Assembly (NCBI GenBank): GCA_937927945.1
Contig: CALEYW010000014.1
Span: 1 to 64,000 of the forward strand
Direction: 5' to 3'
DNA length: 64,000 nucleotides
Source: an uncultured candidate division WPS-2 bacterium
GTDB lineage: Bacteria; Vulcanimicrobiota; Vulcanimicrobiia; Vulcanimicrobiales; Vulcanimicrobiaceae
The notes beneath the pieces are model-generated. The model was not told the origin of the DNA. It saw only the letters and a program-made list of their open reading frames with translations, and did no database searches. Made by a program: the position numbers and the translations under genes. Positions within the stretch are counted from its first letter, which is position 1; each line of letters opens with the position of its first letter. This document shows positions 45,514 through 54,317 of the stretch, in pieces.

Positions 45514-47003
45514 ATGAGAGGGACGCCCGGGCTCGCGGCGCTCGCTTCGCTCGATGTCGACATCGGGCGGCGCGGCACGATCCGCACCCAAGTGGTCGCG
45601 CAGATCCGCTCCGCGATCCTCGACCTGCGGTTACCCTCCGGCGCTCGGCTGCCGTCGAGCCGCGTCGTCGCGGCGTCCCTGGGCATCTCGCGCACGACCG
45701 TGACGGAAGTGTTCGATCAACTGATCGCCGAGGGAATGCTGATCGCCCGGCACGGTTCCGGAACGTACGTCTCGCCGGCGCTGCGCGTACCGCCGCCGCC
45801 CGCGATCGCTCGAACGGCGGCGACGTCGTGGGAGCGCGTGTCGCGCCGCGGCAAGCTCTTCGCCGACCTCACCACCCGCTCGCGCTATGTCAGCAAAGAG
45901 CCGCAGGCGTTTCAGCCCGGCGTTCCGGCGATCGACGTGTTCCCGTTCGCGAGCTGGTCACGCATCGCCGCGTCGCTGCTGCGTCAGCCGCCGCGCGAGC
46001 TCGTCTCGTACGGGGATCCGGCCGGACTGCGTGCGTTGCGCGAAGCGATCGCCGCGCACCTGCGGCATCGCGAGAGCGTTCCGTGCGACGCCGACGAGGT
46101 GATCGTTACGACGGGTTCGCAGCAGTCGCTCGATCTGATCATGCGGCTGATGCTCGATCCCGACGATGCCGTGTGGCTCGAGGAACCGGGCTCGCTCGCG
46201 GCACGCTCGGCATCTCGGGCGGCGCGCGCGTCGTCCCCGTGCCGGTCGATGCCGACGGTTTGATCGTCGCCGAAGGCGAAGCGGCCGCGCCGCGCGCGCG
46301 TTTGGCCCACGTGACCGCCGCCAGCCAATGGCCGACGACGGTGACGCTTGCGCCCGCGCGCCGCGCGGCGCTCGTCGCGTGGGCCGACGCCGCCGATGCG
46401 TGGATCGTCGAGGACGAATACGACGGTGTCTTCCGCTACGACGAAGGCGCACCGGCCTCGGTGCGCAGCGTCGCGCGCTGCGATCGCGTGCTGCGAGTCG
46501 GCTCGTTCAGCATGACGACGTTTCCGGCGCTGCGCATCGGCTACATCGTCGTCCCGCGCGGGCTCGTCGACGCGTTCGTGGCGGCGAAGGCCGCCATCGA
46601 CCGGCAGGGCGCGACGCTCGAACAAGCCGTGCTGGCCGAGTTCATGCTCTCCGGCCGCTACCTGCGCCACCTTCGCGCGATGAGCGAGGTATATGCCGAG
46701 CGACGCGACGCGCTCCGCCGCCGCCTCCACGAGTATCTGCCCTCGCTCGCGTACACGTCGCCGCGCGCCGGAATCCACGGTATCCTCGCCCTCGACGGCC
46801 GCGACGACGTCGCGGTGTGCGCCGCTGCGGCGCGGCGCGGGATCTCCGTCGTGCCGCTCTCACCGCTGTACTTCGGCCGCGCCCGCCGCAGCGGGCTGCT
46901 CGTCGGCTTCGGCGTCGCGTCACCGGGCGAGATTCGGCTCGGCGTGCGCAAGCTGCGCGAAGCGATCGCTGAGGTTCCGCTCCGGCGCGTCACCCCACGC
47001 TGA
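45514..47003 (+). pseudogene. MocR/PdxR-type GntR regulator with one frameshift
   Basis: Winged helix plus aminotransferase-like regulator. From ATG 45514 the N-terminal HTH (RTQVVAQIRSAILDLRLPSGARLPSSRVVAASLGISRTTVTEVFDQL) and the start of the fold-I domain (LVSYGDPAGLRALREAIAAHL, VIVTTGSQQSLDLIMRLML) run to WLEEPGS near 46191. Then homology continues in the frame whose codons start at 46200 (GTLGISGGARVVPVPVDADG, EDEYDGVFRYD, SFSMTTFPALRIGY) to the stop at 47003. One missing base between about 46190 and 46200 explains this. Corrected length (about 496) is normal. It could be a real null mutation or a sequencing error. Confidence 0.88.
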
Positions 47004-47011
47004 CGGAACGA

Positions 47012-47383
47012 TCAGCGATTCTGCGCGACCAGTTGACGGTGCGAGAGCCGCTCGAGCTGCCGCCGTTCTGCAGCGCTTGTCCGGCGGTCGCCGCTCGGCG
47101 GGACGACCGCGAACGTGTACGCGTAGTGAGCCGTACCGGCTGCGCGATGCGCGACCACGAAAACCCTCGCGGCGTTCGGCTCCGAGGTCGAGGCGTATTG
47201 GCACACCATCCCGCTCGTCGGCATCAAGCGCATCGTCGTGCGGAGCACGGCGCTGATATCGTTCTCCGCGAGCACCGAGCACGGCAATCCTTGTACGACT
47301 TTTGCCGGATTGGCGGGCGGTGCGAAGGCGAACATGACGGCGAACGGGACGAGAATCGCTATTGCGGCGATCGCGCTCCGCAT
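47012..47383 (-). CDS. Secreted hypothetical protein
   Basis: About 123 residues from ATG 47383, which gives a signal-anchor (MRSAIAAIAILVPFAVMFAF). ATG 47437 would add an unlikely polar lead. The mature part has two Cys (GLPCSVLAEND, SGMVCQYAS), a sensible single disulfide, and ANPAKVVQGLPC...DISAVLRTTM resembles small exported beta/alpha domains such as DUF3558-type proteins. Not recognised further. Confidence 0.55.
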   Translation of the reverse strand: MRSAIAAIAILVPFAVMFAFAPPANPAKVVQGLPCSVLAENDISAVLRTTMRLMPTSGMVCQYASTSEPNAARVFVVAHRAAGTAHYAYTFAVVPPSGDRRTSAAERRQLERLSHRQLVAQNR

Positions 47384-47610
47384 GGGATGGAGGTCGTCGC
47401 TGCGAGCGGCGACGTTCAGCGAATCAAAGTTGGACATCGTTCAACCATGACACTATGTTTGGTGGGAACGATGCACGAGACGATCGGTTAGCGTTCGCGC
47501 GGAGGACTGAATCATTTGTGACGAACGGATCTTCTTTCATCGCGTTCGACGCAGTGCGGAAGAAATGTGCGCCACGCAAATTGTGGCGGCGTTTGCCGAT
47601 TGCACCAAGT

Positions 47611-48063
47611 ATGGAACGTCAGCAGGTGCGCCGCCATCCGCCGCGCATCGCCCTGATCGCGCACGATGCATGCAAAGCCGACATGACCGAGTGGGCAGCG
47701 TTCAATCGCGGTACGCTCGCGCGCTGCGACCTCGTCGCGACCGGCACCACCGGCGCGACGGTCGCCAAGGAGACCGGGCTCCCGATCGAGTTGCTACTCT
47801 CCGGCCCGCTCGGCGGCGACGCGCAGGTGGGCGCGCTGCTGGTCGGCGCGCGGCTCGACCTCGTCGTTTTCTTCTGGGATCCGCTGACGTCGCAGCCGCA
47901 CGACGTCGACGTCAAGGCGCTCTTACGCCTCTCGGTGCTCTACAACGTGCCGATCGCGTGCAATCGCTCGACGGCCGATTTCCTGATCTCCTCGCCGCTC
48001 TTCCTCGACGACCACCACCTCGCCCAACGCCGCTCCGCACACTCACCGGCAGCCGCGCAGTAA
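47611..48063 (+). CDS. mgsA: Methylglyoxal synthase
   Basis: Converts dihydroxyacetone phosphate to methylglyoxal and phosphate. 150 residues. Family blocks are intact: IALIAHDACKADM, LVATGTTGATVAKETGL, LSGPLGGDAQVGALL (catalytic Asp), FFWDPLTSQPHDVDVKALLRLSVLYNVPIACNRSTADF. ATG 47611 precedes the first strand by about 14 residues. The bypass relieves phosphate limitation in glycolysis. The upstream 170 bp shows no certain promoter. Confidence 0.95.
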   Translation: MERQQVRRHPPRIALIAHDACKADMTEWAAFNRGTLARCDLVATGTTGATVAKETGLPIELLLSGPLGGDAQVGALLVGARLDLVVFFWDPLTSQPHDVDVKALLRLSVLYNVPIACNRSTADFLISSPLFLDDHHLAQRRSAHSPAAAQ

Positions 48064-48069
48064 CCGCCG

Positions 48070-48912
48070 TTAGAGCGGTGCCTGCGTGAGGTGCTGGGCG
48101 TATTGGCGCGCGTCGAAATACCAGTCCGGCAACGTGTCGGGGAACTTGATCTCGCTGAACGTGAAGTCGACTTCCTTACCGTCGTCGTTGTATCCGCCGC
48201 CGACGTCGCCGTGGAGACGCGTGACGACCGGATACCCCTGCACGTTGCCCATGGTGATCGTGAACGTGACCGGGTAGACTTTCGCGTTCCGGCTGTTGCC
48301 TCCGTAGAAGAGCTTGTCGGTCGCGATCAGCTTGTGCAGCTCCAGCGTCTTGCGGTCGACGAAGATCTCGCGCAAGCGGTTGCGCTCGACATCGCGCACG
48401 GGCGTGATGTGCAGGTGCAGTTCGTCGCCTTCGACCTCGACCGACTGCACGTTGTAGTCGAGTTCCACCAGCGTACGCACGCCGCCGATGATCGGGAGCT
48501 GCGTGTAGCGAGGCTCGGGAGTCGGCACCTCGCTGACCGGATGCGGGCGCGCAGGAGCGGGTTCGAAGACGTCGGCGGTCGGCGGACCGGGATCGCGCGC
48601 TTCGTTGAACGCCGGCCGGTCGAACGTCATGTCGCCGCGCGCGAAGTCGCGAAACACCAGGCGCGTCAGCGCCGCGCGGTCGCTGTTGCGCACCCAGACG
48701 TGCACCGTGTAGCTTCCGACCGGGTCGATGTAGCCGTTCGTCGCCATCTGCTTGCGCACGAGCGTGTAGGTCTCGTACGGCGGCGGTGGACGGTGCGAGC
48801 GGAACTGCAAGCGGATCAACCCGAGCAGTCGCTGCGGCGTGGGTGTCGGTTCCGCCGCAGGCTGCGCGGTCGGGGCCGCCAGCGCGGCCGCAAGGATCAC
48901 GGAGGCCAGCAT
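48070..48912 (-). CDS. Secreted protein of unknown function (paralogue of 5457-6266)
   Basis: A 280-residue exported protein with signal MLASVILAAALAAPTAQPAA. Homologous in order to the protein at 5457-6266: TYTLVRKQMATNGY, the HVWVRN..RAALTR..F block, ARDPGPPTADVFEP, YTQLPIIGGVRTLVELDYNVQSV, RDVERNRLREIFVDRKTLELHKL and FPDTLPDWYFDARQY. ATG 48912 is used because AGGA sits 6-8 nt upstream; ATG 48951 is the alternative. It stands alone between mgsA (convergent) and the metE-like gene. Function unknown. Confidence 0.8.
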   Translation of the reverse strand: MLASVILAAALAAPTAQPAAEPTPTPQRLLGLIRLQFRSHRPPPPYETYTLVRKQMATNGYIDPVGSYTVHVWVRNSDRAALTRLVFRDFARGDMTFDRPAFNEARDPGPPTADVFEPAPARPHPVSEVPTPEPRYTQLPIIGGVRTLVELDYNVQSVEVEGDELHLHITPVRDVERNRLREIFVDRKTLELHKLIATDKLFYGGNSRNAKVYPVTFTITMGNVQGYPVVTRLHGDVGGGYNDDGKEVDFTFSEIKFPDTLPDWYFDARQYAQHLTQAPL

Positions 48913-49123
48913 CCCGAGTCCTACGGCATGCTGCGGAGGTTGGCCCGCCATCCTTGCTTGAAAGCTCGGGGATGTGCTGGTTCTTCGCGCCGCCGCCGCG
49001 AGCGCGCCGCGCGCGACGACCCCCGAGGAGAAGGGCGCCTCCGCGCCGCCTCAACATCATGACCGACTGGTTCAACCGCTACCGAAAGTAAACGTGCATT
49101 CGTCATCCCGACGGGTGCAAGAG

Positions 49124-50239
49124 CTACCCCCAGACAGTGCGGGCGGTGTCGGCGACGAGCTCGAGTTTGGCCCACTGCTCGTCTTCCGTGAGCAGATTGC
49201 CTTCGGCCATCGATGCGAAGCCGCACTGCGGACTGAGCGCGAGAACGTCGAGCGGAACGATCTTCGCCGCTTCGTCGATGCGGCGCTGCAGTGACGCCGC
49301 GTCCTCCAAGCCGCCGCGCTTGGTGCTGACGAGTCCGAGCACGACGGTTTTCCCCTTGGGCACGAAGCGCAGCGGCTCGAACGTCCCCGAGCGCTCGTCA
49401 TCGTATTCGAGCAGAAACCGGTCGACCTCGAGCTCGTTGAACAGCCTCTCCGCGATCGCGTCGTAGCCGCCGCTGGCGTACCATTGGCTGCGGTTGTTCC
49501 CGCGGCAGAGGTGAATCGCGAGGACGACGCCTGGCTTGCGAGCGGCGCGGAAGCACGCGTTGTCGGCGACGATCGCCTCGTCGAGGAGCTGCTCGGGCGA
49601 CTGGCCGAACTCCGTGCGCAGGTGCTCGCGCCACTTCGGATCGAGATAGTAGCTGTAGCGCGGCGCGTCGATCTGGATGTACGAGACGCCTTCGGTCGAG
49701 AGCGCGGCGGTCTCATCCCGGATGATGTCGACGACGTCGCGCAAGAACGCGGAGTGATCCGCGTACGCTCCGTCGCTGATCCCCTTCTTGTACGAGATCG
49801 CGGGGAATTGGGTGGCGCTCGGCAGCGTCATCTTGATCGGCCCTGGGCTGTGCTCGCGCAGGAACGCCGTCTCATGTTCGGCCAGCCGGCGCATGCGGCG
49901 CAGCTTGCCGGTGACGATCCCTTTGACGGCGCTCGGCGCGACCGTTTGGGCCGCTCCCCCGGCGTTCCAGTTGCGCTGGACCGCGTCGCTGTAGTCGAAG
50001 CCGTCGACCGCATCGTTGAAGTCGCTCATGAAGCCGCTGCGCCGGAACTCGCCGTCGGTGAAGATGCGAAAGCCGAGGTCCTTCTGCTTCGCGAGGACGC
50101 GCAGGATGTCGCGGTCCTCGATCTCGCGGAGGCGCTCGGCGGGCGCACTGCCGTGCCGTGCCTCGAGCAGCTCGGCGCTTCGCAGGAAGCTCCCGACGTG
50201 GTCGGCGCGCAGGTCGGCGGCGGTAACGGTACGCGGCAT
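49124..50239 (-). CDS. Cobalamin-independent methionine synthase-like protein
   Basis: A 371-residue TIM-barrel protein of the UROD/MetE C-terminal superfamily. DHVGSFLRSAELLEAR, DRDILRVLAKQKDLGFRIFTDGEFRRSGF, the substrate region IKMTLPSATQFP, YIQIDAPRYSYYLD, HLCRGNNRSQW (His and Cys of the zinc site), and LALSPQCGFAS (second Cys) follow the MetE order. It is half the length of full MetE and lacks the N-terminal barrel, as in the short archaeal-like or YxjG-type enzymes. The methyl donor is uncertain. ATG 50239 with AAGGGA upstream. Confidence 0.88.
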   Translation of the reverse strand: MPRTVTAADLRADHVGSFLRSAELLEARHGSAPAERLREIEDRDILRVLAKQKDLGFRIFTDGEFRRSGFMSDFNDAVDGFDYSDAVQRNWNAGGAAQTVAPSAVKGIVTGKLRRMRRLAEHETAFLREHSPGPIKMTLPSATQFPAISYKKGISDGAYADHSAFLRDVVDIIRDETAALSTEGVSYIQIDAPRYSYYLDPKWREHLRTEFGQSPEQLLDEAIVADNACFRAARKPGVVLAIHLCRGNNRSQWYASGGYDAIAERLFNELEVDRFLLEYDDERSGTFEPLRFVPKGKTVVLGLVSTKRGGLEDAASLQRRIDEAAKIVPLDVLALSPQCGFASMAEGNLLTEDEQWAKLELVADTARTVWG

Positions 50240-50353
50240 ACCGTTCCCTTTTTCGCGCCCGGCGTGGGGGCCTACCGGGGCGTCGCTCCCCCGCTGTGAG
50301 GCGGCGGATGCTGGGTACCGTTGCGGTGAGCACCGCGTCATCCGAGAGGCACC

Positions 50354-52459
50354 ATGAAGCGCACTTCGCGAAACGGATCCGGCCGTTCCGATCTCGACGC
50401 ATTTCGTACCGCGCCCGGCGAAGCGTTGACGACGAACCAAGGCGTTCCGATCGCCGACAACCAGAACTCCCTGCGCGCCTCCGAGCGCGGCCCGACGCTG
50501 CTCGAAGACTTCGCGATGCGCGAGAAGATCACGCACTTCGATCACGAGCGCATCCCCGAACGCGTCGTCCACGCCCGCGGCGCCGCCGCCCACGGCTATT
50601 TTCAGGTCTACGAACCGCTGACGCAGTTCACGCGCGCCGCCTTCCTAGCAGACCCTGCGGTGAAAACTCCGGTCTTCGTTCGGTTCTCGACGGTCGGCGG
50701 CTCTCGCGGCTCGGCCGATACGCCGCGCGACGTCCGCGGATTCGCGGTGAAGTTCTACACGCAGGAAGGCAACTTCGACCTCGTCGGCAACAACATGCCG
50801 GTTTTCTTCATCCAGGATGCGGTCAAGTTTCCCGACTTCGTGCACGCGGTGAAGCCCGAGCCGCACAACGAGATCCCGCAAGCCTCTTCTGCCCACGACA
50901 CGCTCTGGGACTTCGTCTCGCTGACGACCGAGACGGCGCACATGATGATGTGGCTCATGTCGGACCGCGCCATCCCGAAATCGTATCGGATGATGGAAGG
51001 GTTCGGCGTGCACACGTTCCGGCTGGTGAACGCGAAGAACCAGTCGCGATTCGTGAAGTTCCATTGGAAGCCGGTGCTCGGCGCACATTCGCTCGTGTGG
51101 GACGAAGCGCAGCGGCTCATGGGACGCGACGCCGACTTCAACCGGCGCGACCTGTACGAAGCGATCGAGCAGGGCAACTATCCCGAGTTCGAGTTCGGGA
51201 TGCAGATCTTCGGCGACAAGGAAGCGGACCGTTTCGATTTCGACATCCTCGATCCGACGAAGCTGATCCCGGAAGAGCTCGTACCGGTGCGGCGCGTCGG
51301 CAAGCTGGTGCTCGACCGCAATCCCGACAACTTCTTCGCCGAGACGGAGCAGGTCGCGTTCTGCGCCTCGCACGTCGTGCCGGGGATCGACTTCACCAAC
51401 GATCCGCTGCTGCAGGGCCGCGTCTTCTCCTACCTCGATACGCAGATCTCACGCCTCGGCGGTCCGAATTTTCACGAGATTCCGATCAACCGGCCGAAGT
51501 GTCCGTTCAGCAACGGCCAGCGCGACGGCATGCACCGCATGACGATCGACACAGGCAACGCGTCGTACGATCCCAACTCGCTCGACGGCGGTCTGCCGGC
51601 CGAAGTCCCGGAAGCCGAGGGCGGTTTCGCCAGCTTTCCGGAACGCTTCGAGGGGCTCAAGCGGCGCGTGCGCTCGGCGTCGTTCGCCGACCACTTCTCG
51701 CAAGCCACGATGTTTTGGAACAGCATGTCCGACGTCGAGAAGGATCACATCGTCGAAGCGTTCTCGTTCGAGCTCGCCAAGGTCGAGCGGCCGGCGATCC
51801 GCGAGCGCGTGGTGAGTGCGATCCTTGCCAACATCGACCCGGTGCTGACCCAGCGCGTCTGCGCGAACATCGGCCTTACCGCACCCGCTCCGGCCAAAAC
51901 CGCTCGTGCGAAGAGCGGCAACGGGCCGGCGGCACGCGGCACGGCAGCGTCGCCGGCGCTGAGCTTGATGAACGCGGCGGTCGAAGGGATCAAGACGCGC
52001 AAGGTGGCGATCCTGGCCGCCGACGGTGTCGACGGCGCCGCGATCGACGCGATGAAGGCCGCGCTGACGAAGGGCGGCGCGAAGGGGCTGGTCCTCGCGG
52101 CGCGTCTCGGCATCCTCAAGGCCGCGGGCGGAGCGGTGGTCGCGGTCGATCACACGATCGCGACGATGCCGTCGGTTGCCTTCGACGGTGTCTTCGTTCC
52201 GGCGGGCGGAGCCGCGCTCGCGGCGTCGCGCGAAGCCGTCGAGTTCATCGACGAAGCATACCGCCACTGCAAGGCGATCGCGGCGACGGGCGACGGCGTC
52301 GAGCTGCTCCAGGCAGCACGCGCGTTCGGCTCGGACGGTTCCGCGCCCGCGGGCGTCGTCGCAGGCGACCGCATCGCGACGGTCAGCAAGACGTTCATCG
52401 CCGAACTCGGGCGTCATCGCGCGTGGGCGCGTTCGGTGCAGGCGCTCGCCGTCGTGTGA
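50354..52459 (+). CDS. katE: Large-subunit catalase (HPII type, clade 2)
   Basis: Monofunctional haem catalase of 701 residues. Catalytic His in ERVVHARGAAAHGYF, the Asn in FDLVGNNMPVFFIQDA, and the proximal Tyr in GRVFSYLDTQISRLGGPNF are present. The extra C-terminal domain (about 545-701: RKVAILAADGVDGAAIDAM, then IAATGDGVEL) is the flavodoxin/DJ-1-like module of clade 2 enzymes, joined by a Pro/Ala/Lys linker. Detoxifies H2O2. The next gene, a membrane protein, starts 5 nt later. Confidence 0.97.
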   Translation: MKRTSRNGSGRSDLDAFRTAPGEALTTNQGVPIADNQNSLRASERGPTLLEDFAMREKITHFDHERIPERVVHARGAAAHGYFQVYEPLTQFTRAAFLADPAVKTPVFVRFSTVGGSRGSADTPRDVRGFAVKFYTQEGNFDLVGNNMPVFFIQDAVKFPDFVHAVKPEPHNEIPQASSAHDTLWDFVSLTTETAHMMMWLMSDRAIPKSYRMMEGFGVHTFRLVNAKNQSRFVKFHWKPVLGAHSLVWDEAQRLMGRDADFNRRDLYEAIEQGNYPEFEFGMQIFGDKEADRFDFDILDPTKLIPEELVPVRRVGKLVLDRNPDNFFAETEQVAFCASHVVPGIDFTNDPLLQGRVFSYLDTQISRLGGPNFHEIPINRPKCPFSNGQRDGMHRMTIDTGNASYDPNSLDGGLPAEVPEAEGGFASFPERFEGLKRRVRSASFADHFSQATMFWNSMSDVEKDHIVEAFSFELAKVERPAIRERVVSAILANIDPVLTQRVCANIGLTAPAPAKTARAKSGNGPAARGTAASPALSLMNAAVEGIKTRKVAILAADGVDGAAIDAMKAALTKGGAKGLVLAARLGILKAAGGAVVAVDHTIATMPSVAFDGVFVPAGGAALAASREAVEFIDEAYRHCKAIAATGDGVELLQAARAFGSDGSAPAGVVAGDRIATVSKTFIAELGRHRAWARSVQALAVV

Positions 52460-52464
52460 GGCTC

Positions 52465-53001
52465 ATGGATGCGCCGCTATGGGTGCTCGCCGCGATCGGC
52501 GCCATGGGCGCGTACGACACGATCGTGTTCCACGAGCTCGTCGCGCGCCTGGCGGCGCAGCCCGCGGCGTGGCGCGAGCTGCGGCTGCACGCGGCGCGCG
52601 ACGTGGTCTATCTCATTCTGTTCACCACGCTTGCATGGTTCGAACCGCACGGCTGGATCATCGTCGCCTTTGCGATCGTGCTCGCCGCGGAGGTCGTCAT
52701 TACCGCCTGCGATTTCATCGTCGAATGGGACACACGCAAGCTGCCGCGCGGCGAGCGCGCGCTGCACGCGATCATCGCGATCGGATACGGTGCGTTTCTG
52801 GCGCTGATCGCGCCCGGCATGGCGAAGTGGTTTCGGCTGCCGGCCGGCATGACGCCGGCGTCGCACGGCATGCTCTCCTGGTTCCTCAGCCTGCTCGCGC
52901 TCGGGGTCGCGATCTGGGCTGTCCGCGACGCGGCCGCCGCGCGGCACTTACGATGGATCGAATCGGACCGCGAGCTTCAGCCGGCGATCGAGCGATTCTG
53001 A
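52465..53001 (+). CDS. Integral membrane protein, 178 aa
   Basis: Four to five hydrophobic segments: PLWVLAAIGAMGAYDTIVFHE, VVYLILFTTLAWF, IIVAFAIVLAAEVVITACDFIVEW, IIAIGYGAFLALIAPG and WFLSLLALGVAIWAV. Motifs DTIVFHE, ELRLHAARDVVYL and EWDTRKLPRGERALHAI look conserved, since His/Glu/Arg-rich loops at membrane edges are rarely random. Similar proteins occur in many bacteria, sometimes beside epimerase genes, but no function is assigned. Cotranscribed with katE. Confidence 0.75.
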   Translation: MDAPLWVLAAIGAMGAYDTIVFHELVARLAAQPAAWRELRLHAARDVVYLILFTTLAWFEPHGWIIVAFAIVLAAEVVITACDFIVEWDTRKLPRGERALHAIIAIGYGAFLALIAPGMAKWFRLPAGMTPASHGMLSWFLSLLALGVAIWAVRDAAAARHLRWIESDRELQPAIERF

Positions 53002-53028
53002 GCCGAAGCGCGCGATGTTCCGCCCCGG

Positions 53029-53535
53029 TTATCGCTCGGTGGCCGCCGCGGCCGGTCGTTCGCGTGGGGGTTCGTAGGTCGCGAAGCGCTCGTCCTGAGG
53101 GAAGCGCGAGTACACGCCGCGCTTGAACTGCGCGAGCAGCGCGTCGAGCAGCAGCTCGCCGAGCGGAACGAGCGTCCCTTCGTACAGATCGCGCGGCCGG
53201 ACGTCGGGCCGCGCGACCTCGACGGTTGCGGCGACGTCGCCCGTATCGATCCCCGCGTCGATCCAGAACCATGAGACGCCGCAGGTCGGGTCACCCATCT
53301 TCACCGTCCAGTAGACGGAATCGCGGCCGCGATGGCGCGGCAGCACGCTCGGATGGAAACACAGGGCACCCACGCGCGGGAGTGCGCGATCGGCCTTCTT
53401 CACGAGCTTCGTATAGTTGGCGAGCAGCAGCACGTCGGCGTCCGCCGGATCCTCGGTGATCTCGATCTCGTGCCGCAGGCACGCTCGAATCGCGGCCTCG
53501 TATATCGAGCCGGATCCCCAAACTGCGATCTTCAC
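53029..53535 (-). CDS. Formyltransferase-fold protein (Fmt/PurN-like)
   Basis: A 168-residue stand-alone formyltransferase-like domain. Start GTG 53535 gives VKIAVWGSGSIYEAAIRACL. The folate-enzyme loop appears as FHPSVLPRHRG and the Asp loop as WIDAGIDTGDVAATVEV. In Fmt and PurN the loop reads N-x-H; here the position of the catalytic Asn is Cys (LCFHPS). His and Asp remain. Length is half that of Fmt, with no C-terminal tRNA-binding domain. It may act on a nucleotide sugar or amino compound rather than on Met-tRNA. Confidence 0.75.
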   Translation of the reverse strand: MKIAVWGSGSIYEAAIRACLRHEIEITEDPADADVLLLANYTKLVKKADRALPRVGALCFHPSVLPRHRGRDSVYWTVKMGDPTCGVSWFWIDAGIDTGDVAATVEVARPDVRPRDLYEGTLVPLGELLLDALLAQFKRGVYSRFPQDERFATYEPPRERPAAAATER

Positions 53536-53651
53536 GTCACATCGGGATTCGCGAACGGACCAGGGGTGTCTTGCTTGCCTTGGGTCGTTTGGGAACGGCA
53601 CGCGATTGGAATCACAAGAGTGAGTATGGCGGCCGAACAAGGGAAGCATGC

Positions 53652-54218
53652 ATGAGCAAACGTCTCAACGCGACGCACTACGAGAACATTCCGAGCTTCC
53701 CCAAGGGTTCGAAGAGGAAGGATCGGATCGTTCATGCCGTCATGGAAACTGTGCAAGGCAGCTCGCACAAGAACGCGCTCGACAACGATCTCGGCATCAT
53801 CGCATTGCATCAGGTGCTGGCGGACGGGCGCACGTGGCCGTACGACTACGGCTTCATCCCGCAGACGCTCGCCGATGACGGCGACCCGCTCGACATCCTG
53901 TTCCTCGTCGACAAGCCGACCTTTCCGGGATGCTTGGTGCAAGCGCGGGTTCTCGGCTCGGTCAAGCTCAAGAAGAACGGTATCGAAAACGACCGCGTGA
54001 TCGGCGCGCCCGTGAAGATGCGCGGCACGGTCCAGAGCGCCGATGCCTATGACGACATCCGCGATCTGCCTGAAGCGAAGATCGATGCGATTCAAACGTT
54101 TCTCGTCGGCTATTCCGAGGCCGAAGGCAATGCGATCGACGTCCTCGGGATCGTCTCGGCCGGCGACGCGATGACGTCCGTGCGGAAATATCTCCGGCGC
54201 TTCAAACAGAACCGGTAG
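53652..54218 (+). CDS. ppa: Inorganic pyrophosphatase (family I)
   Basis: Soluble Mg-dependent pyrophosphatase, 188 residues. The signature DGDPLDILFLVDKP holds the three metal Asp residues. Other family residues are in WPYDYGFIPQT and VKMRGTVQSADAYDDI. ATG 53652 follows AGGGAAGC. The sequence is fairly divergent from E. coli Ppa and closer to the plant/proteobacterial short group. Likely monocistronic. Confidence 0.95.
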   Translation: MSKRLNATHYENIPSFPKGSKRKDRIVHAVMETVQGSSHKNALDNDLGIIALHQVLADGRTWPYDYGFIPQTLADDGDPLDILFLVDKPTFPGCLVQARVLGSVKLKKNGIENDRVIGAPVKMRGTVQSADAYDDIRDLPEAKIDAIQTFLVGYSEAEGNAIDVLGIVSAGDAMTSVRKYLRRFKQNR

Positions 54219-54317
54219 CGCGCACCCGCCTTGCGGTCGCTTACTTCCCGCAGGGGAGTGCATGAGCACGAACCAAGTCGCCGGTTACGCACCTTGCACC
54301 GCAAGCCAGGGGGAACC

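Noticed and set aside
53029..53535. Calling this gene fmt (methionyl-tRNA formyltransferase)
   Set aside because: Too short, lacks the tRNA-binding domain and the catalytic Asn.
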